Below the pieces are notes generated by a model. The model made no database searches, was not told where the DNA came from, and saw only the letters and a list, made by a program, of their open reading frames with translations. From Drosophila persimilis (taxonomy: Eukaryota; Arthropoda; Insecta; Diptera; Drosophilidae), in NCBI RefSeq assembly GCF_003286085.1, contig NW_020825410.1:247001-311000 (forward strand): 64,000 nt of DNA, in the 5' to 3' direction. The first letter of the stretch is position 1; every line of letters begins with the position of its first letter. Positions 46,004-56,736 of this stretch are shown one piece after another. Position numbers and translations under genes: made by a program.

Positions 46004-47461
46004 GGTGAAGGCATAAGCCTCCACAATAGAGATCACGACATCATCCCTTGAAGGGACCGCCCCGACGGTTGTTACCTAATTTCATTATTATCTCCTGTTA
46101 TCTTATCTCATTATCTCATTATATTACTAGTATTATTATTATTACCAAGACAAACAAATGAATCCTCAGTTCCTTAATTAAAATAAGAAATAGGCTAAGA
46201 AAACAAAAAAAATTAGTGAGGTTTTTTTTATTAGTAAGAGAACGCAACGAAGAGAACGGCTATACACACACGAAAGAGAGACGCAAAGAAGAGAACGGCT
46301 ATACACAGATGAAAGAGAGCGAAGCGGCAGAGAAGCCGCCGATCGGCCTTACGCCCACGCAGCCGAGGAAAGAGCCGACGGCGAAGCAAAGAATACACAG
46401 ACGCAGCCGATCGCCCACGCCGCCGAGGCCGACAGCCGAAGCTGCGCAGCCACGAAGCGGCAGAGAAGCTGAAAAAGACAAAGCAGAGGCCTGGCACGGT
46501 CCAGCGCGGGCCAGGCTCAGGAGTGATCTCCGAGGGCTGAGCAAGACCGGTTGTGTGGCGGAAGCCAAAAATGTGAAAATAAGCCGCGACCGCGCCGTGT
46601 AAAAACAAAAGCTGTGACCACGCGGTGTACAAGACAAGCCGAAGTGACGAGGACCCGCCGCGGGATACCAGGACCCCAAAGGAGGGAAACAAGGGTGAGC
46701 CACCTCACGTATGTGAGCTCTGGGGGGGAGCAGATCGGTGCAGTAGGCAGGTATAGACAGAACATTCCCGCAGTTGTTTTACATATCCATGCCCACATGT
46801 TGTTTAATATAAGTTTTTTTTGGCGTTTATTTCCCCGCTGCAGGCGCGGGAGTTTAAGTAGGGAAATGATCCGAAAACAATAAAGACACCAACCTCAACC
46901 CACCTGTCTCAGAACATTCGCCCGTAGGAGTCACTCACTCCCCCCTCCCCCTCTCTTCCCTTTTCCCGGGAGGCCCAGCGAAGTGGATGTGAGTCGTGGA
47001 TCATGCGGCATTCACCAAGCTGGGTTTTTCCTCTCCTGTACCTTTTCCCCCTGGGGACCCGGCGATGCTGGATGTGAGTCGTGGATTCACGCGGCATTCG
47101 CAAAGCTGGGTTCCCTCTCCTACACCCTCGCCCTGGGGACCTGGCGACGCAGATGTGAGTCGTGGATCATGCGGTATCTGCTAAGCTGGGCTCCCCTCTC
47201 CCATACCCTTCCGATCCCTGATCCAAACCTCTTCTCCCGCCACACATGACCCCCAACGCACGTCTCTGCAGCTCCCAAGCACGGCTTCACCCACGCCTCG
47301 TGGCCGGGCCAGGCCCGACCGTCACACGATCCACCCCACGGGCGCGCTTTCGCCACGAGCGGCTCTCCCCTTAGGTCCTCACACAACAAATTTTGCTGTG
47401 AGGAAGGACCGGGCCCTGGACAGACTGAGAAGCTGTACCTCGGCCTGAGAACTTCCTTACA
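46004..47461 (+). repeat. Osvaldo-like 5' LTR
   Basis: 1458 bp, starting GGTGAAGG (TG to GG at the terminus) and ending TTACA. It differs from the 3' LTR mainly by indels in the GAGAACGGCTATACACA region and by an 11-bp insertion near 46694 (GTGAGCCACCT). Confidence 0.9.
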
Positions 47462-47463
47462 GA

Positions 47464-47481
47464 TGGCGCCCGAGCAGGGAC
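47464..47481 (+). other. Primer binding site, tRNA-Lys type
   Basis: TGGCGCCCGAGCAGGGAC lies two bases after the LTR. It differs at one base from the lentiviral tRNA-Lys3 primer site (A for the second G of GAG). Use of tRNA-Lys is inferred from that match and agrees with what is reported for Osvaldo. Confidence 0.78.
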
Positions 47482-48965
47482 CCACGAGGGGAGAGTCGGT
47501 GAGCATAGGGAACAAGTGAAAAAGTGAAAAGGGAACCAAGCAGCAGCCCACAATTAAAAGGCAAGACCCACAAAAGCAAAACAGCAAACGATGCTTAGGA
47601 CCCACGGATCAGGAAAAGTAGCAGGAGAAAGGAAAGGAAAACTTCAAATCAGTGATTAGCAGCCCCCAAAATCAGAGTCCCGGCGAATAGCCAGCACCAA
47701 TCTTTGATCCCTCGACTTATGTACAGCTGAGGCTGGTTTCTCTAATACCCCCCTAGCAACAGCCGACGGCACGTGTCCCAGACGCGCCGGCGAAAACCAC
47801 GCGGAAAACCACGCAGCCAGCCACCTACGAGGCAGAAAGAGACGGGGAGAGACGCGGAAAACCACGCGGCCAGCCACCTACGCGACAGAAAGAGACGGGG
47901 AGAGACGCCGAAGACACAGCACCGCGTGCCGGGAGAAAATGGCCGCGGACGGCGCCTAAAACTTTGGCAGGCGACGGCGACAAAGCGGCACCAGCGACAG
48001 ACCAGCGGCAGAGCAACAAAGCAGCAGCGACAGAGCAACGAGGCAGCGGCAGAGCGGAGAAGCAGCAGCGACAGAGCAACGAGGCAGCGGCAGAGCGGAG
48101 AAGCAGCAGCGACAGAGCAACGAGGCAGCGGCAGAGCAGAGAAGCAGCAGCGACAGAGCAGCGAGGCAGCGGCAGAGCAGAGAAGCAGTAGCGACAGAGC
48201 AGCGAGGCAGCGGCAGAGCAGAGAAGCAGCAGCGACAGAGCAGCGAGGCAGCGGCAGAGCGGAAGAGCAGCAGCGACAGAGCAGCGAGGCAGTGACAGAG
48301 CAGCGAGACAGTGACAGAGCAGCCAGGCAGTGACAGAGCAGCGAGAGAGTGACCGAGCAGCCAAGCAGCGAAGCAGCGGTAGAACAACGGAGCAGCGAGG
48401 GACAGCCGGCGAACGCAGAGGAGCAGCTACATGGCAGAGGAGCCCTCGGCCACAAAGCCATGGCCGCGGCCAATATAAGGCGGAGCAGGAACACCGGTCG
48501 GGGCAGTTGTTACCGGGCAGTCAGGCAGTTGTTACCGGGCAGTCAGGCAGTTGTTACCGGGCAGTCAAGCAGTTGTTACCGGGCAGTCAAGCAGTTGTTA
48601 CCGGGCAGTCAGGCAGTTGTTACCGGGCAGTCAGGCAGTTGTTACCGGGCAGTCAGACAGTTACCACCGAGCAGTCAGACAGAACCTTTCCCTGTACCGC
48701 GCCACGTATACTTCGACAGGATCATCCAACCCAGTGCTGTGTATCCTAGTACAAGATCACCGATCTAGTACCGTGCCGCGTGTCCGTCGAACAGGATCCC
48801 TCACCCCAGTGCCGTGTATCCTAGTATAGGATAACCGATCCAGTACCGTGCCGCGTGTCCTTCGAACAAGACTCCCCACCCAGTGCCGTGTATCCTAGTA
48901 CAGGAGCCCCAGACCGTGCTGATAAGGACTCGCACCGGTGCCACGATTAGTTTACCAGGATCAGG
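47482..48965 (+). repeat. Osvaldo-like leader with three tandem-repeat arrays
   Basis: About 1.5 kb without a gene. It has a 41-bp array at 48011-48330, a 22-bp array at 48504-48660 with seven copies (six in unit A), and CCGTGTATCCTAGTA units at 48690-48905. The 41-bp unit shifts frame each copy, so open frames of all six phases run through it. It ends just before the gag ATG. Confidence 0.85.
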
Positions 48966-50351
48966 ATGAACATCCGCTGGATAGCGTCCCGCAGGAAGGA
49001 CGAGCTGCAGAGCCTAGCTAAGGAGTTTGGACTAGGAGACACTGGGACTGTAGAGGACCTACGGAGCCGGATCACCGCATTCATCGCACGCCCAGGGCAC
49101 CCCGAAGCCGTGCAAGCAAGGCTGGACGAATTGGCCACGCACTTTGGGAACATACCGAGCCCCAGGGACCACCGGAGTCCAGCCACGTCACCCGGGCCAG
49201 AGAGCCGGAAGAAGATGGAAGACAGCAAGGAGGGACCAAAACTGCGATTAATCGTACCCGAGCTGCCCAGCACGAGACAAGGATCCACCCACGGATACCG
49301 CGGGTCAGCAACCGAGACGCCGGCCGCTCAGGACGAGCAACCACAACGAGATGCCCAAGGACCACTCCAAGGAATCAGACCAGAGGCGGCCAGCAAGAAC
49401 CACGAGCCAGGACCCACTACCACTGGACCAGACCAGACGGAGAACAGCCACGTCTTCCTCAGGGACATCGGGTCTCACGCCCCGGAGGGGTGAGATTTCA
49501 TACTCATTACTGGCGGACAAACTCCGGGATTTACTTTCGACGGCCACGCGGACCCACTAGCGTTCATCGAAAGGCTCGAGGAGCGAGTGGAATCATACGG
49601 CGGGAGCCCAGAGCAGTTGCCGCGAGCCATCTCCGGTCTCCTTACAGGTAAGGCCGAAGGATGGTTCCGAACTTTTCAGATGCAGGGTCAGAATTGGACA
49701 GACTTTCGGAAAGAATTCCTAGAATTCTTCCTGCCCCCCAGATACTTCCAGCGGCTGGAAGACACCATACGAAGTCGGGAACAGAAGCCCAAGGAATCCT
49801 TCCGGGATTACCTTATCGAGTTGCGTCTGATGATGCAGCGAGCCCAGTATACTCGGGAACAGGAACTCGAGCGGATCTACGAAAATCTCCGTCCGGAGTA
49901 TCAAATGTACACGCGCAGACAAGATTTCCGATCACTCACAGAATTGACCCAGCTCGTCTCGGCCTACGAAACCGCGCGGGACCGAGACGCACTCCGTAGC
50001 ATCGGGACCACGCAGAACCATCGAGCCGCCTATATCGGCAATGGAACCAACCCACAACGAGGCAACACACACGAGACACCCGGGAAAACCGAGATCGCCA
50101 ACCGAGGAATCGGCCAGGAGCAAGAGCAGGCGATCGATGTACAACGAGCCTGCCGGAACTGCGGGGAAAACGGCCATTTCAGTGGTGCGTGCACAAACCG
50201 ACAGAAGCTGTTCTGTTGGGAATGTGGCCACCGAGGGGTCCGGACCATCAACTGCTGCCGGAAACCCGCGTCGGGAAACGGGTCGGGTCTCCGCCCAACT
50301 GGGACATGGACGGAGGCGCGCACCCAGGAACAGAAGAAACACACCCATTAA
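48966..50351 (+). pseudogene. Osvaldo-like gag, one nonsense codon
   Basis: ATG 48966 (MNIRWIASRRKDEL) runs to TGA at 49491-49493, then the same frame continues to 50351, giving about 461 codons. The second part has the retroviral-type Gag core (FDGHADPLAFIERLEE, AEGWFRTF, RDYLIELRLMM). A CCHC knuckle follows at residue 396 (CRNCGENGHFSGAC), then a second Cys motif (CWECGHRGVRTINC) whose His position is Val. The TGA lies between a charged N-terminus and the core and probably inactivates the copy. Readthrough is not supported by anything I see. Confidence 0.85.
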
Positions 50352-50365
50352 GCATGACCGGATGA

Positions 50366-53003
50366 AGGATCGCTGCCCTGGTGGACATCAATGGGAGAGC
50401 ATTTGCGGCCACCCTCGACACTGGCGCCACACGATCCTTCATCAGTGAGCGGCTGGCGAAGGAGATAGGGACGACCGAGAGCAGGCGAGAGGTGAGGACC
50501 AGGATCCGCCTGGCAGATGGAACCAGGAAGGAGATCAACCAAGCGATAGCAGTCACAGTGCGCCTGGATCAGCAAGAAACACAGGTATCTCTTCTTATAC
50601 TCCCCACGGTATTAGACGACTTCATCTTGGGACTCGACTTCCTCTGTGGCATCCGCGCAAGGATCCACTGCGGACGGGCATATCTACAGCTGAAGTTGCA
50701 GCAGAAACCCGCCGGGACGATACCATCATGCACCGCCCAGCCACGCCCACGGTCTGTCACGTTTGCGGACTCCACTGCCATCCGAGACCAGCCGCAGACC
50801 AACACCCCACAGCCAACCACGAACCATCCAACCGCAGCGACAACAAAGCCCTACCAGACAAGATCAAGCAACAACCCCAGGACTACGCCACCACAACAGG
50901 ACACGAAGAAAGCTACGACGGAACGAACTGCGACACCGATGGAACCAACCATGGCCAGTTCCCCAGCACGAACCCCGACACCAACAGGACGACGCAACAA
51001 AACGAAGACTTTGGCAGAGACAGCTACGGCTCCACTGGATCAATCCAGGGCCAGCTCGTCGAACCAGGAGTCACCAACAGGACACAGCAGGTAGCAAGGG
51101 ACTTGGGCAGAGACAGCTCCGGCTCCACTGGATCAATCCAGGGCCAGCTCGTCGAACCAGGAGTCACCAACAGGACACAGCAGGAACCAAAGGACTTTGG
51201 CAGAGACAGCTCCGGCTCCACTGGATCAATCCAGGGCCAGCTCGTCGAACCAGGAGTCACCAACAGGACACAGCAGGAAACAAAGGACTTTGGCAGAGAC
51301 AGCTCCGGCTCCACTGGATCAATCCAGGGCCAGCTCGTCGAACCAGGAGTCACCAACAGGACACAGCAGGAAACAGAGGACTTTGGCAGAGACAGCTCCG
51401 GCTCCACTGGATCAATCCAGGGCCAGCTCGTCGAACCAGGAGTCACCAACAGGACACAGCAGGAAACAGAGGACGTTGGCAGAGACAGCTCCGGCTCCAC
51501 TGGATCAATCCAGGGCCAGCTCGTCGAACCAGGAGTCACCAGCAGGACACAGCAGGAAGCAAGGGACTTGGGCAGAGACAGCTCCGGCTCCACTGGATCA
51601 ATACAGGGCCAGCTCGTCGAACCAGGAGTCACCAACAGGACACGGCAGAAAGCAGAAAACTTCGGCCGAGATAGCTTCAGCGCCGCTGGACCAACTCAGG
51701 GCCAGCTCATCGAACCGGGAGTCAGCAACAGGACCCAGGAATCACCAGAATACTTCAGCAAAGATAGCTGCGGCCCCGCGGGACCACTCCAGGGCCAGCT
51801 CATCGAACCGGGAGTCACCAGGTAGTAACCCAGCACGACAGACATCACGCAAGCCACGAACCCCGATACCACAGGACGAGATCACAGAAACCCCGACGAC
51901 GGACTACCAACTGGAGCCATTAGCCGACACCGAGATAGCTCGGGAACGCAACCCGTTTCGCCCAGCCGACTCGGATGACTACGAGACCGCGATCGTGGCC
52001 GCCATTACCGCTCTGGAACTGGAGGACCTATCGCCGTGGCAGCAAGACCCAGACCCCGAACCACCCCCCACGCCGTGGGCAGGCAAGTTTCTGGAAGAAG
52101 AACTGGCGAAATTCGACGGACTAGCTGGAGTCTCCCACATCGCCGAACACACGATAACAATGCGAGACGACAGGCCCGTGAAGCAGCGCTATTTCCCGAA
52201 GAACCCGGCCATGCAGAAGATCATAAACGCGCAGGTGGACGAGCTGCTACGGGACGGAAGGATCGAGCCATCCCACAGTCCCCACAGCGTCCCAATCGTC
52301 TTGGTAGGAAAGAAGACCGGAGAAATGCGAATGTGCGTGGATTATCGCCAGCTAAATGCCCGCTCGGTGCCGGACGCATATCCGCTGCCACGGATTAACC
52401 ACATCCTCGAGAGACTTCGCCACGCTCGCTACATCTCCACGCTGGACCTCAAAAACGGATACTGGCAGATCCCGGTGGCCGAGGGCAGCAGAGAGGCAAC
52501 AGCATTTACCGTCCCCGGCAGAGGACTCTTCCAGTGGAAGGTCATGCCTTTCGGCCTGCACTCAGACCCAGCGACGTTCCAGCGAGCTTTGGACAGCGTC
52601 ATCGGACCCACCATGGAGCCGTACGCGTTCGCGTATCTCGACGATATCATCGTCATCGGAGCCACGCTAGAAGAACACATCGACCACCTTCGCGAGGTTT
52701 TCAGGAGGCTGCGAGAGGCGAACCTCCGACTGAACAGAAACAAGTGTAGTTTCTTCAGGAAGAGTTTAGTCTACCTCGGCCATGTCATCAGCGAACAAGG
52801 CATCCACACGGACCCAGACAAGGTCAGCGCAGTCCAGAAACTAGCACCGCCCACCACACTGAAAGAACTGCGACGCTGCATCGGGATGGCATCCTGGTAC
52901 CGACGCTTCGTCCCTAATTTCGCCACGGTGGTCCAGCCCATGACCAACCTGCTCAAAAAGGATCAAATGTGGGAGTGGACAGACGAACAACATCAGGCAT
53001 TCA
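50366..53003 (+). pseudogene. Osvaldo-like pol, protease, repeat linker and RT
   Basis: The frame is -1 relative to gag but opens only after a TGA at 50363-50365, downstream of the gag stop, so simple -1 frameshifting cannot join them here. The protease motif is LDTGAT (Asp at 50417). A linker of 31-residue repeats follows and carries an in-frame TAG at 51092-51094. RT has MCVDYRQLN, LDLKNGYWQI, VMPFGL and YLDD at 52634-52645. The frame is lost near 53000 by a deletion that also removes the first part of RNase H. Confidence 0.87.
51011..51824 (+). repeat. 93-bp tandem repeats in pol linker (nine units)
   Basis: Units start near 51011, 51104, 51197, 51290, 51383, 51476 and 51569 (well conserved), then 51662 and 51755 (diverged). 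The period is 31 codons and never shifts frame. The pol-frame unit contains APLDQSRASSSNQESPTG. All three forward frames and at least one reverse frame are open across the array. Only the first unit carries the TAG. Confidence 0.9.
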
Positions 53004-54659
53004 GTATTGACACAACAGATCGACGGACCAGAAAGAGTCATCGCCTACGCAAGCCGTCGACTACCCAAGGCAGAGGAAAACTACTCGGCCACCGAGAAAG
53101 AGTGCCTTGCCATAGTCTGGGCAATCCGGAAGCTCCGATGCTTTCTGGAAGGATACCACTTCGATGTAATCACGGATCACCTCGCCTTGAAGTGGTTGAA
53201 CTCCATCGATAATCCAACGGGACGCATCGCCCGCTGGGCCTTGGAGCTCCAGCAATATCGGTTTAACATCCACTACCGCCGAGGAAGCCAGAACGTTGTG
53301 GCTGACGCCCTCTCACGACAACCAGTAGAAACCCTGCAGCGAGTGGACGAAGACCGGGACCCTTGCCCCTGCCCCTGGCTGCAGAGGCTCCGCAAGCGGA
53401 TCCAGGAACAGCCGGAAGGACATCCGGAGTTCATCATCGAGAGCGACCAAATATACAAACGAGCCAGCAGCGGAACCAGCGAAGAAGACCCTATCAAATG
53501 GAAACTATGTGTCCACAAGGACCACCGCCGACGCGTGCTAGAAGAGTGCCACGACCATCCGACAGCAGGACACCTCGGAATCAGGAAGACAGCGACACGA
53601 ATAGCCCAGAGGTACTACTGGCCCGGACTGCACCGAGATATCGCCCGATATATCCAGCAGTGCACCAAGTGCCAGCAGTACAAGGTGAGTCAAACCAAAC
53701 CAGGAGGGAAGATGCACACCCGCCAAGCCCAGGAACCACTGGACATCGTCTGCGCCGACTTCATTGGACCATTGCCCCGATCCAAACACGGCAATACTAT
53801 GTTGCTGGTGTTCTTCGACGCCTTCAGCAAGTGGGTGGAGTTGGTCCCACTCCGCAAGGCCACCACCGCACTACTGGAGACCGCTTTCCGGGAACGGATC
53901 CTAAGCCGCTTCGGAACACCACGGAAATTCGTATGCGACAACGGGACCCAATTCACAAGTCGTTCTTTCCGAAAGTTCTGCAAACTAGCAGGCATGGAAC
54001 TGGAGTACACGGCGCCCTATACGCCACAACAAAACCCCACGGAACGAGCCAATAGGACGATCAAAACCATGATCGCCCAGTACATCGATGGAGACCAGCG
54101 GACATGGGACGAGCTGCTGCCCGAACTCAGCCTAGCCATCAACAGCAGCACATCGGACACCACAGGCTTCAGCCCAGCATTCATCGTACTCGGCCGGGAA
54201 CCTCGGTTGCCTGGAGCCTTGTACGAAGAGACGACCCCAGGACTAGGCGAAGTGACAGAGACCCCAACCGACAAGGCCAAGCGACTCAAGGAAATCTTCG
54301 CCATCGTACAGGAAAATACCCAGCAGGCATCACAGACGCAGAGCAGGACCTACAACCTACGTCGACGCGAATGGAGACCCACGATCGGGACGCTCGTGAT
54401 GCTCCGCCAACATCACCTGTCCAAAGCGGCGGACAACTTCGCTGCCAAACTGGCTCCCAAATATGAGGGGCCTTACAAAGTAATTAAATTTATTTCTCCC
54501 ACCATAGCACGACTCCAGAAGCATCCGGGAAGACAACGACGAACGGCCGGACTAGCCGACCTCAAGGCCTACCACGACAACGAGCACACACTCACCAGCG
54601 AAGACAACGAAGACAACGATGACGACGACCCCAGCACCAGGAAAACCGCGAGTTCATGA
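53004..54659 (+). pseudogene. Osvaldo-like pol, RNase H remnant and integrase
   Basis: It starts out of frame with the RT at LTQQIDGPERVIAYASRRL. Family RNase H domains have a TDAS segment just before this, which is missing, so about 40 residues including the first catalytic Asp are deleted. Later RNase H residues (EKECLAIVWA, TDHLALKWL, ADALSR) remain. The integrase has an HHCC finger (HPTAGHLGIRK to CTKCQQYK), Asp at 53757 and 53937, and Glu at 54042, about 35 residues apart, then a chromatin-end tail rich in Asp/Asn. Integrase is intact but not connected to a start. Confidence 0.87.
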
Positions 54660-54877
54660 GGGCCACTTATGGTGGTGCGCTGCCATAATGTCCTCGCCCC
54701 GCAAGGGGCAACCGCGTACACACGCAGTAAGCTAGCTTAACTCCCCTTAAGGGATTAGAGTAAGAAATAGCCAGAACTAGAAAATGCACCGATCAGGGAA
54801 ACCCAGGGCACAGGGCACATCAGTGGCACAGGTCAGGTTCTAACCAAACAAGGTTTCTTCCCCCCACCAGATCCGAC
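54660..54877 (+). other. Spacer before ORF3 with candidate splice acceptor
   Basis: 218 bp between pol and ORF3. A polypyrimidine run TTTCTTCCCCCCACCAG ends at 54870, seven bases before the ORF3 ATG. This is what a subgenomic spliced mRNA, like an env message, would need. A short CCCCTTAAGGG palindrome lies near 54742. Confidence 0.45.
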
Positions 54878-56728
54878 ATGGACAACCCAAGGACGAGCGA
54901 CGCACAGCCTCTAGAGGCAGAGGATGGCACGGAGGGGCATCCTAGGGGTGCGTCGCCGCCCAGCTCAAGGCAACCACGGTCCACGACCAGCCAACCACCA
55001 GCAAGACACCACGCCCCGGACCCGCAAGCAGAACCAGGCAACACAACGCAGCATGGCCCATCGACAGGAGCCATACCACGAACACCCAGGCCACCTAGGC
55101 CATCCCGACGTCGGGCCCGCCCCGAAGGCCCACCGTCGCCCCGCCGGGCGACAACCACGACCTGGGCATGGCTCAACGACGTCGTCCGTCCGAGCACGTC
55201 GCGAAACAATCCGTCGGGAATCATCACAGTGGAGGCGATGCGGTCATCGGACTCAGACGGGGAGGTCCGAGCAGGCCGGGCCCAGCAGGAGCCACCAAGA
55301 CGCCCACGCCACCGCAAGCATCCAGGCCAAGGAACAGGCACCGCCGTCACCCCACGCGCGACTCGAAGACGCGTCGAGCCAGGGCACGTCAGCCTGGACC
55401 CCAACTCCGAGGGGCAGAGCAGCTCCCCAGTCGCGCACAAACTGCGGCTGCGGTCCCCACCACCACCGACCTATTACCTGTACCGCATGGGAAACCCGCT
55501 GACCCCACGGCCGAACTACGACAGCAGCTCCGACGAAAGGTTCACCAGCCCGACGATGGAGGCCGACAAGCACAGGGAGCCGACCTGCCATTCGAGCACC
55601 GATGAAGAGTTCCTGCACGACCGACGTTTCGGGAAAGCGGGTGGCCGTCCATGGGTCAAGCACTCCGTCCGGGAGCTAAACCGCCAACTGGAGGCCGAGC
55701 GGGCCGCGACGTGCCCATACTCAGACGTGAGCGAGGACGAAGATGGGCTGGCCAACTGCCAGAAGGACACTCCAGCCAACATCGCGGTGGACGTGGCCCC
55801 TTGGACCACCTGGAAGGACGCCGATAAGACCCTGCAGCTGCTGCTCGCCCATCCACGGCCCATCACTCAACCCAGGCCCGAGAGGGAGATCATCGCGGCG
55901 GCAGACAACGACACCGCAAGCGGCGAAGAGGTACCGCTCCTAGGAGAGGACGATACCACTCAGCTACGGATCCGCGACGACAGTCTGGGCGATGCGCTGC
56001 CCCGACGGCTCCGGAACCTCGGCCTTCAGGATGAACACGAGCCACCCAGCCGCGTAACCGGCAATGAGCTGCCCCAACTACTCCAGGAACTCGGCCTACA
56101 GGACGGCCCCGTGTCCCCGATACCCAGGGATGACGGAGACGAGGAGGTAGCCTGGATCTTGGGAGGGCAGGCGAACCCAAACGGCCCGATCCCGGACACC
56201 AGCTGGGACGACGGGTGGCACGCCAGACTGCAGGAGTGGGACGCGCAGGAGGAGGCGACAGCCCCGGAAAGAAGGGTGAATCCCGACTGGCAGCCGCTGG
56301 ACCACGCACCAATGAAGTGGCTATCGCCAGTTCCCACCGACCACAACGCCCCGAACCCGAAATCGACGAGCTGCACGACCCGAGAGGCCGAACTAGGAAA
56401 CCCGAGCCACCCAAAGGAGGACAGCGACCTGTCATTGGGCTTGGAAGAAGCAGAAGCGGGCGGACTGCTCACAGCGTTCGACGAGATGCCCGAGCTAAAC
56501 GCGCTGCAGGAGGAGCAAGAATGTCCAATCGACCCAGTCGCCTGGCGGGTCAGCACGCCTGACCGTCGCATCCCGCAAAGCTTGCTGGAAGGCGCCAGCG
56601 CTCAGGTAAACGCGGCGCGTCACGGGCGCGGCCGGATCCGCAGCCTGGAATACCACGACGGCCAACGCTTCCGCGTATCCATCAGTGGAACCTTGGTGCG
56701 CATTTCACCGCGCCCCACCCCGAAGTAG
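54878..56728 (+). CDS. Third ORF of the Osvaldo-like element, unknown function
   Basis: A 616-residue uninterrupted frame after pol, where env sits in other Gypsy elements. I do not recognise it. The first 200 residues are rich in Pro, Arg and Ser. The middle is acidic with Ser/Asp clusters (SSSDERF, SSTDEEF, SDVSEDEDG). Two related LGLQD motifs lie near residues 384 and 406. The end is basic (HGRGRIRSLEYHDG). I see no signal peptide, transmembrane run, furin site or Cys pattern, so it does not look like an envelope. It is open although gag and pol are broken. Osvaldo has been described with an env-like third ORF, so homology there should be tested. Chance openness in GC-rich DNA is the alternative, but 617 codons make that unlikely. 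Confidence 0.75.
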   Translation: MDNPRTSDAQPLEAEDGTEGHPRGASPPSSRQPRSTTSQPPARHHAPDPQAEPGNTTQHGPSTGAIPRTPRPPRPSRRRARPEGPPSPRRATTTTWAWLNDVVRPSTSRNNPSGIITVEAMRSSDSDGEVRAGRAQQEPPRRPRHRKHPGQGTGTAVTPRATRRRVEPGHVSLDPNSEGQSSSPVAHKLRLRSPPPPTYYLYRMGNPLTPRPNYDSSSDERFTSPTMEADKHREPTCHSSTDEEFLHDRRFGKAGGRPWVKHSVRELNRQLEAERAATCPYSDVSEDEDGLANCQKDTPANIAVDVAPWTTWKDADKTLQLLLAHPRPITQPRPEREIIAAADNDTASGEEVPLLGEDDTTQLRIRDDSLGDALPRRLRNLGLQDEHEPPSRVTGNELPQLLQELGLQDGPVSPIPRDDGDEEVAWILGGQANPNGPIPDTSWDDGWHARLQEWDAQEEATAPERRVNPDWQPLDHAPMKWLSPVPTDHNAPNPKSTSCTTREAELGNPSHPKEDSDLSLGLEEAEAGGLLTAFDEMPELNALQEEQECPIDPVAWRVSTPDRRIPQSLLEGASAQVNAARHGRGRIRSLEYHDGQRFRVSISGTLVRISPRPTPK

Positions 56729-56736
56729 GAAGGGAG
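56726..56736 (+). other. Polypurine tract
   Basis: A purine run (TAGGAAGGGAG) directly before the TGTGAAGG start of the 3' LTR, as needed to prime plus-strand DNA. It overlaps the ORF3 stop codon. Confidence 0.7.

Noticed and set aside
51024..51635. 203-codon minus-strand repeat protein
   Set aside because: Antisense of the 93-bp pol repeats, no start context or domain.
54878..56728. Calling ORF3 an envelope gene
   Set aside because: Position fits, but no signal peptide, membrane segment, fusion-like run or Cys pattern is visible.
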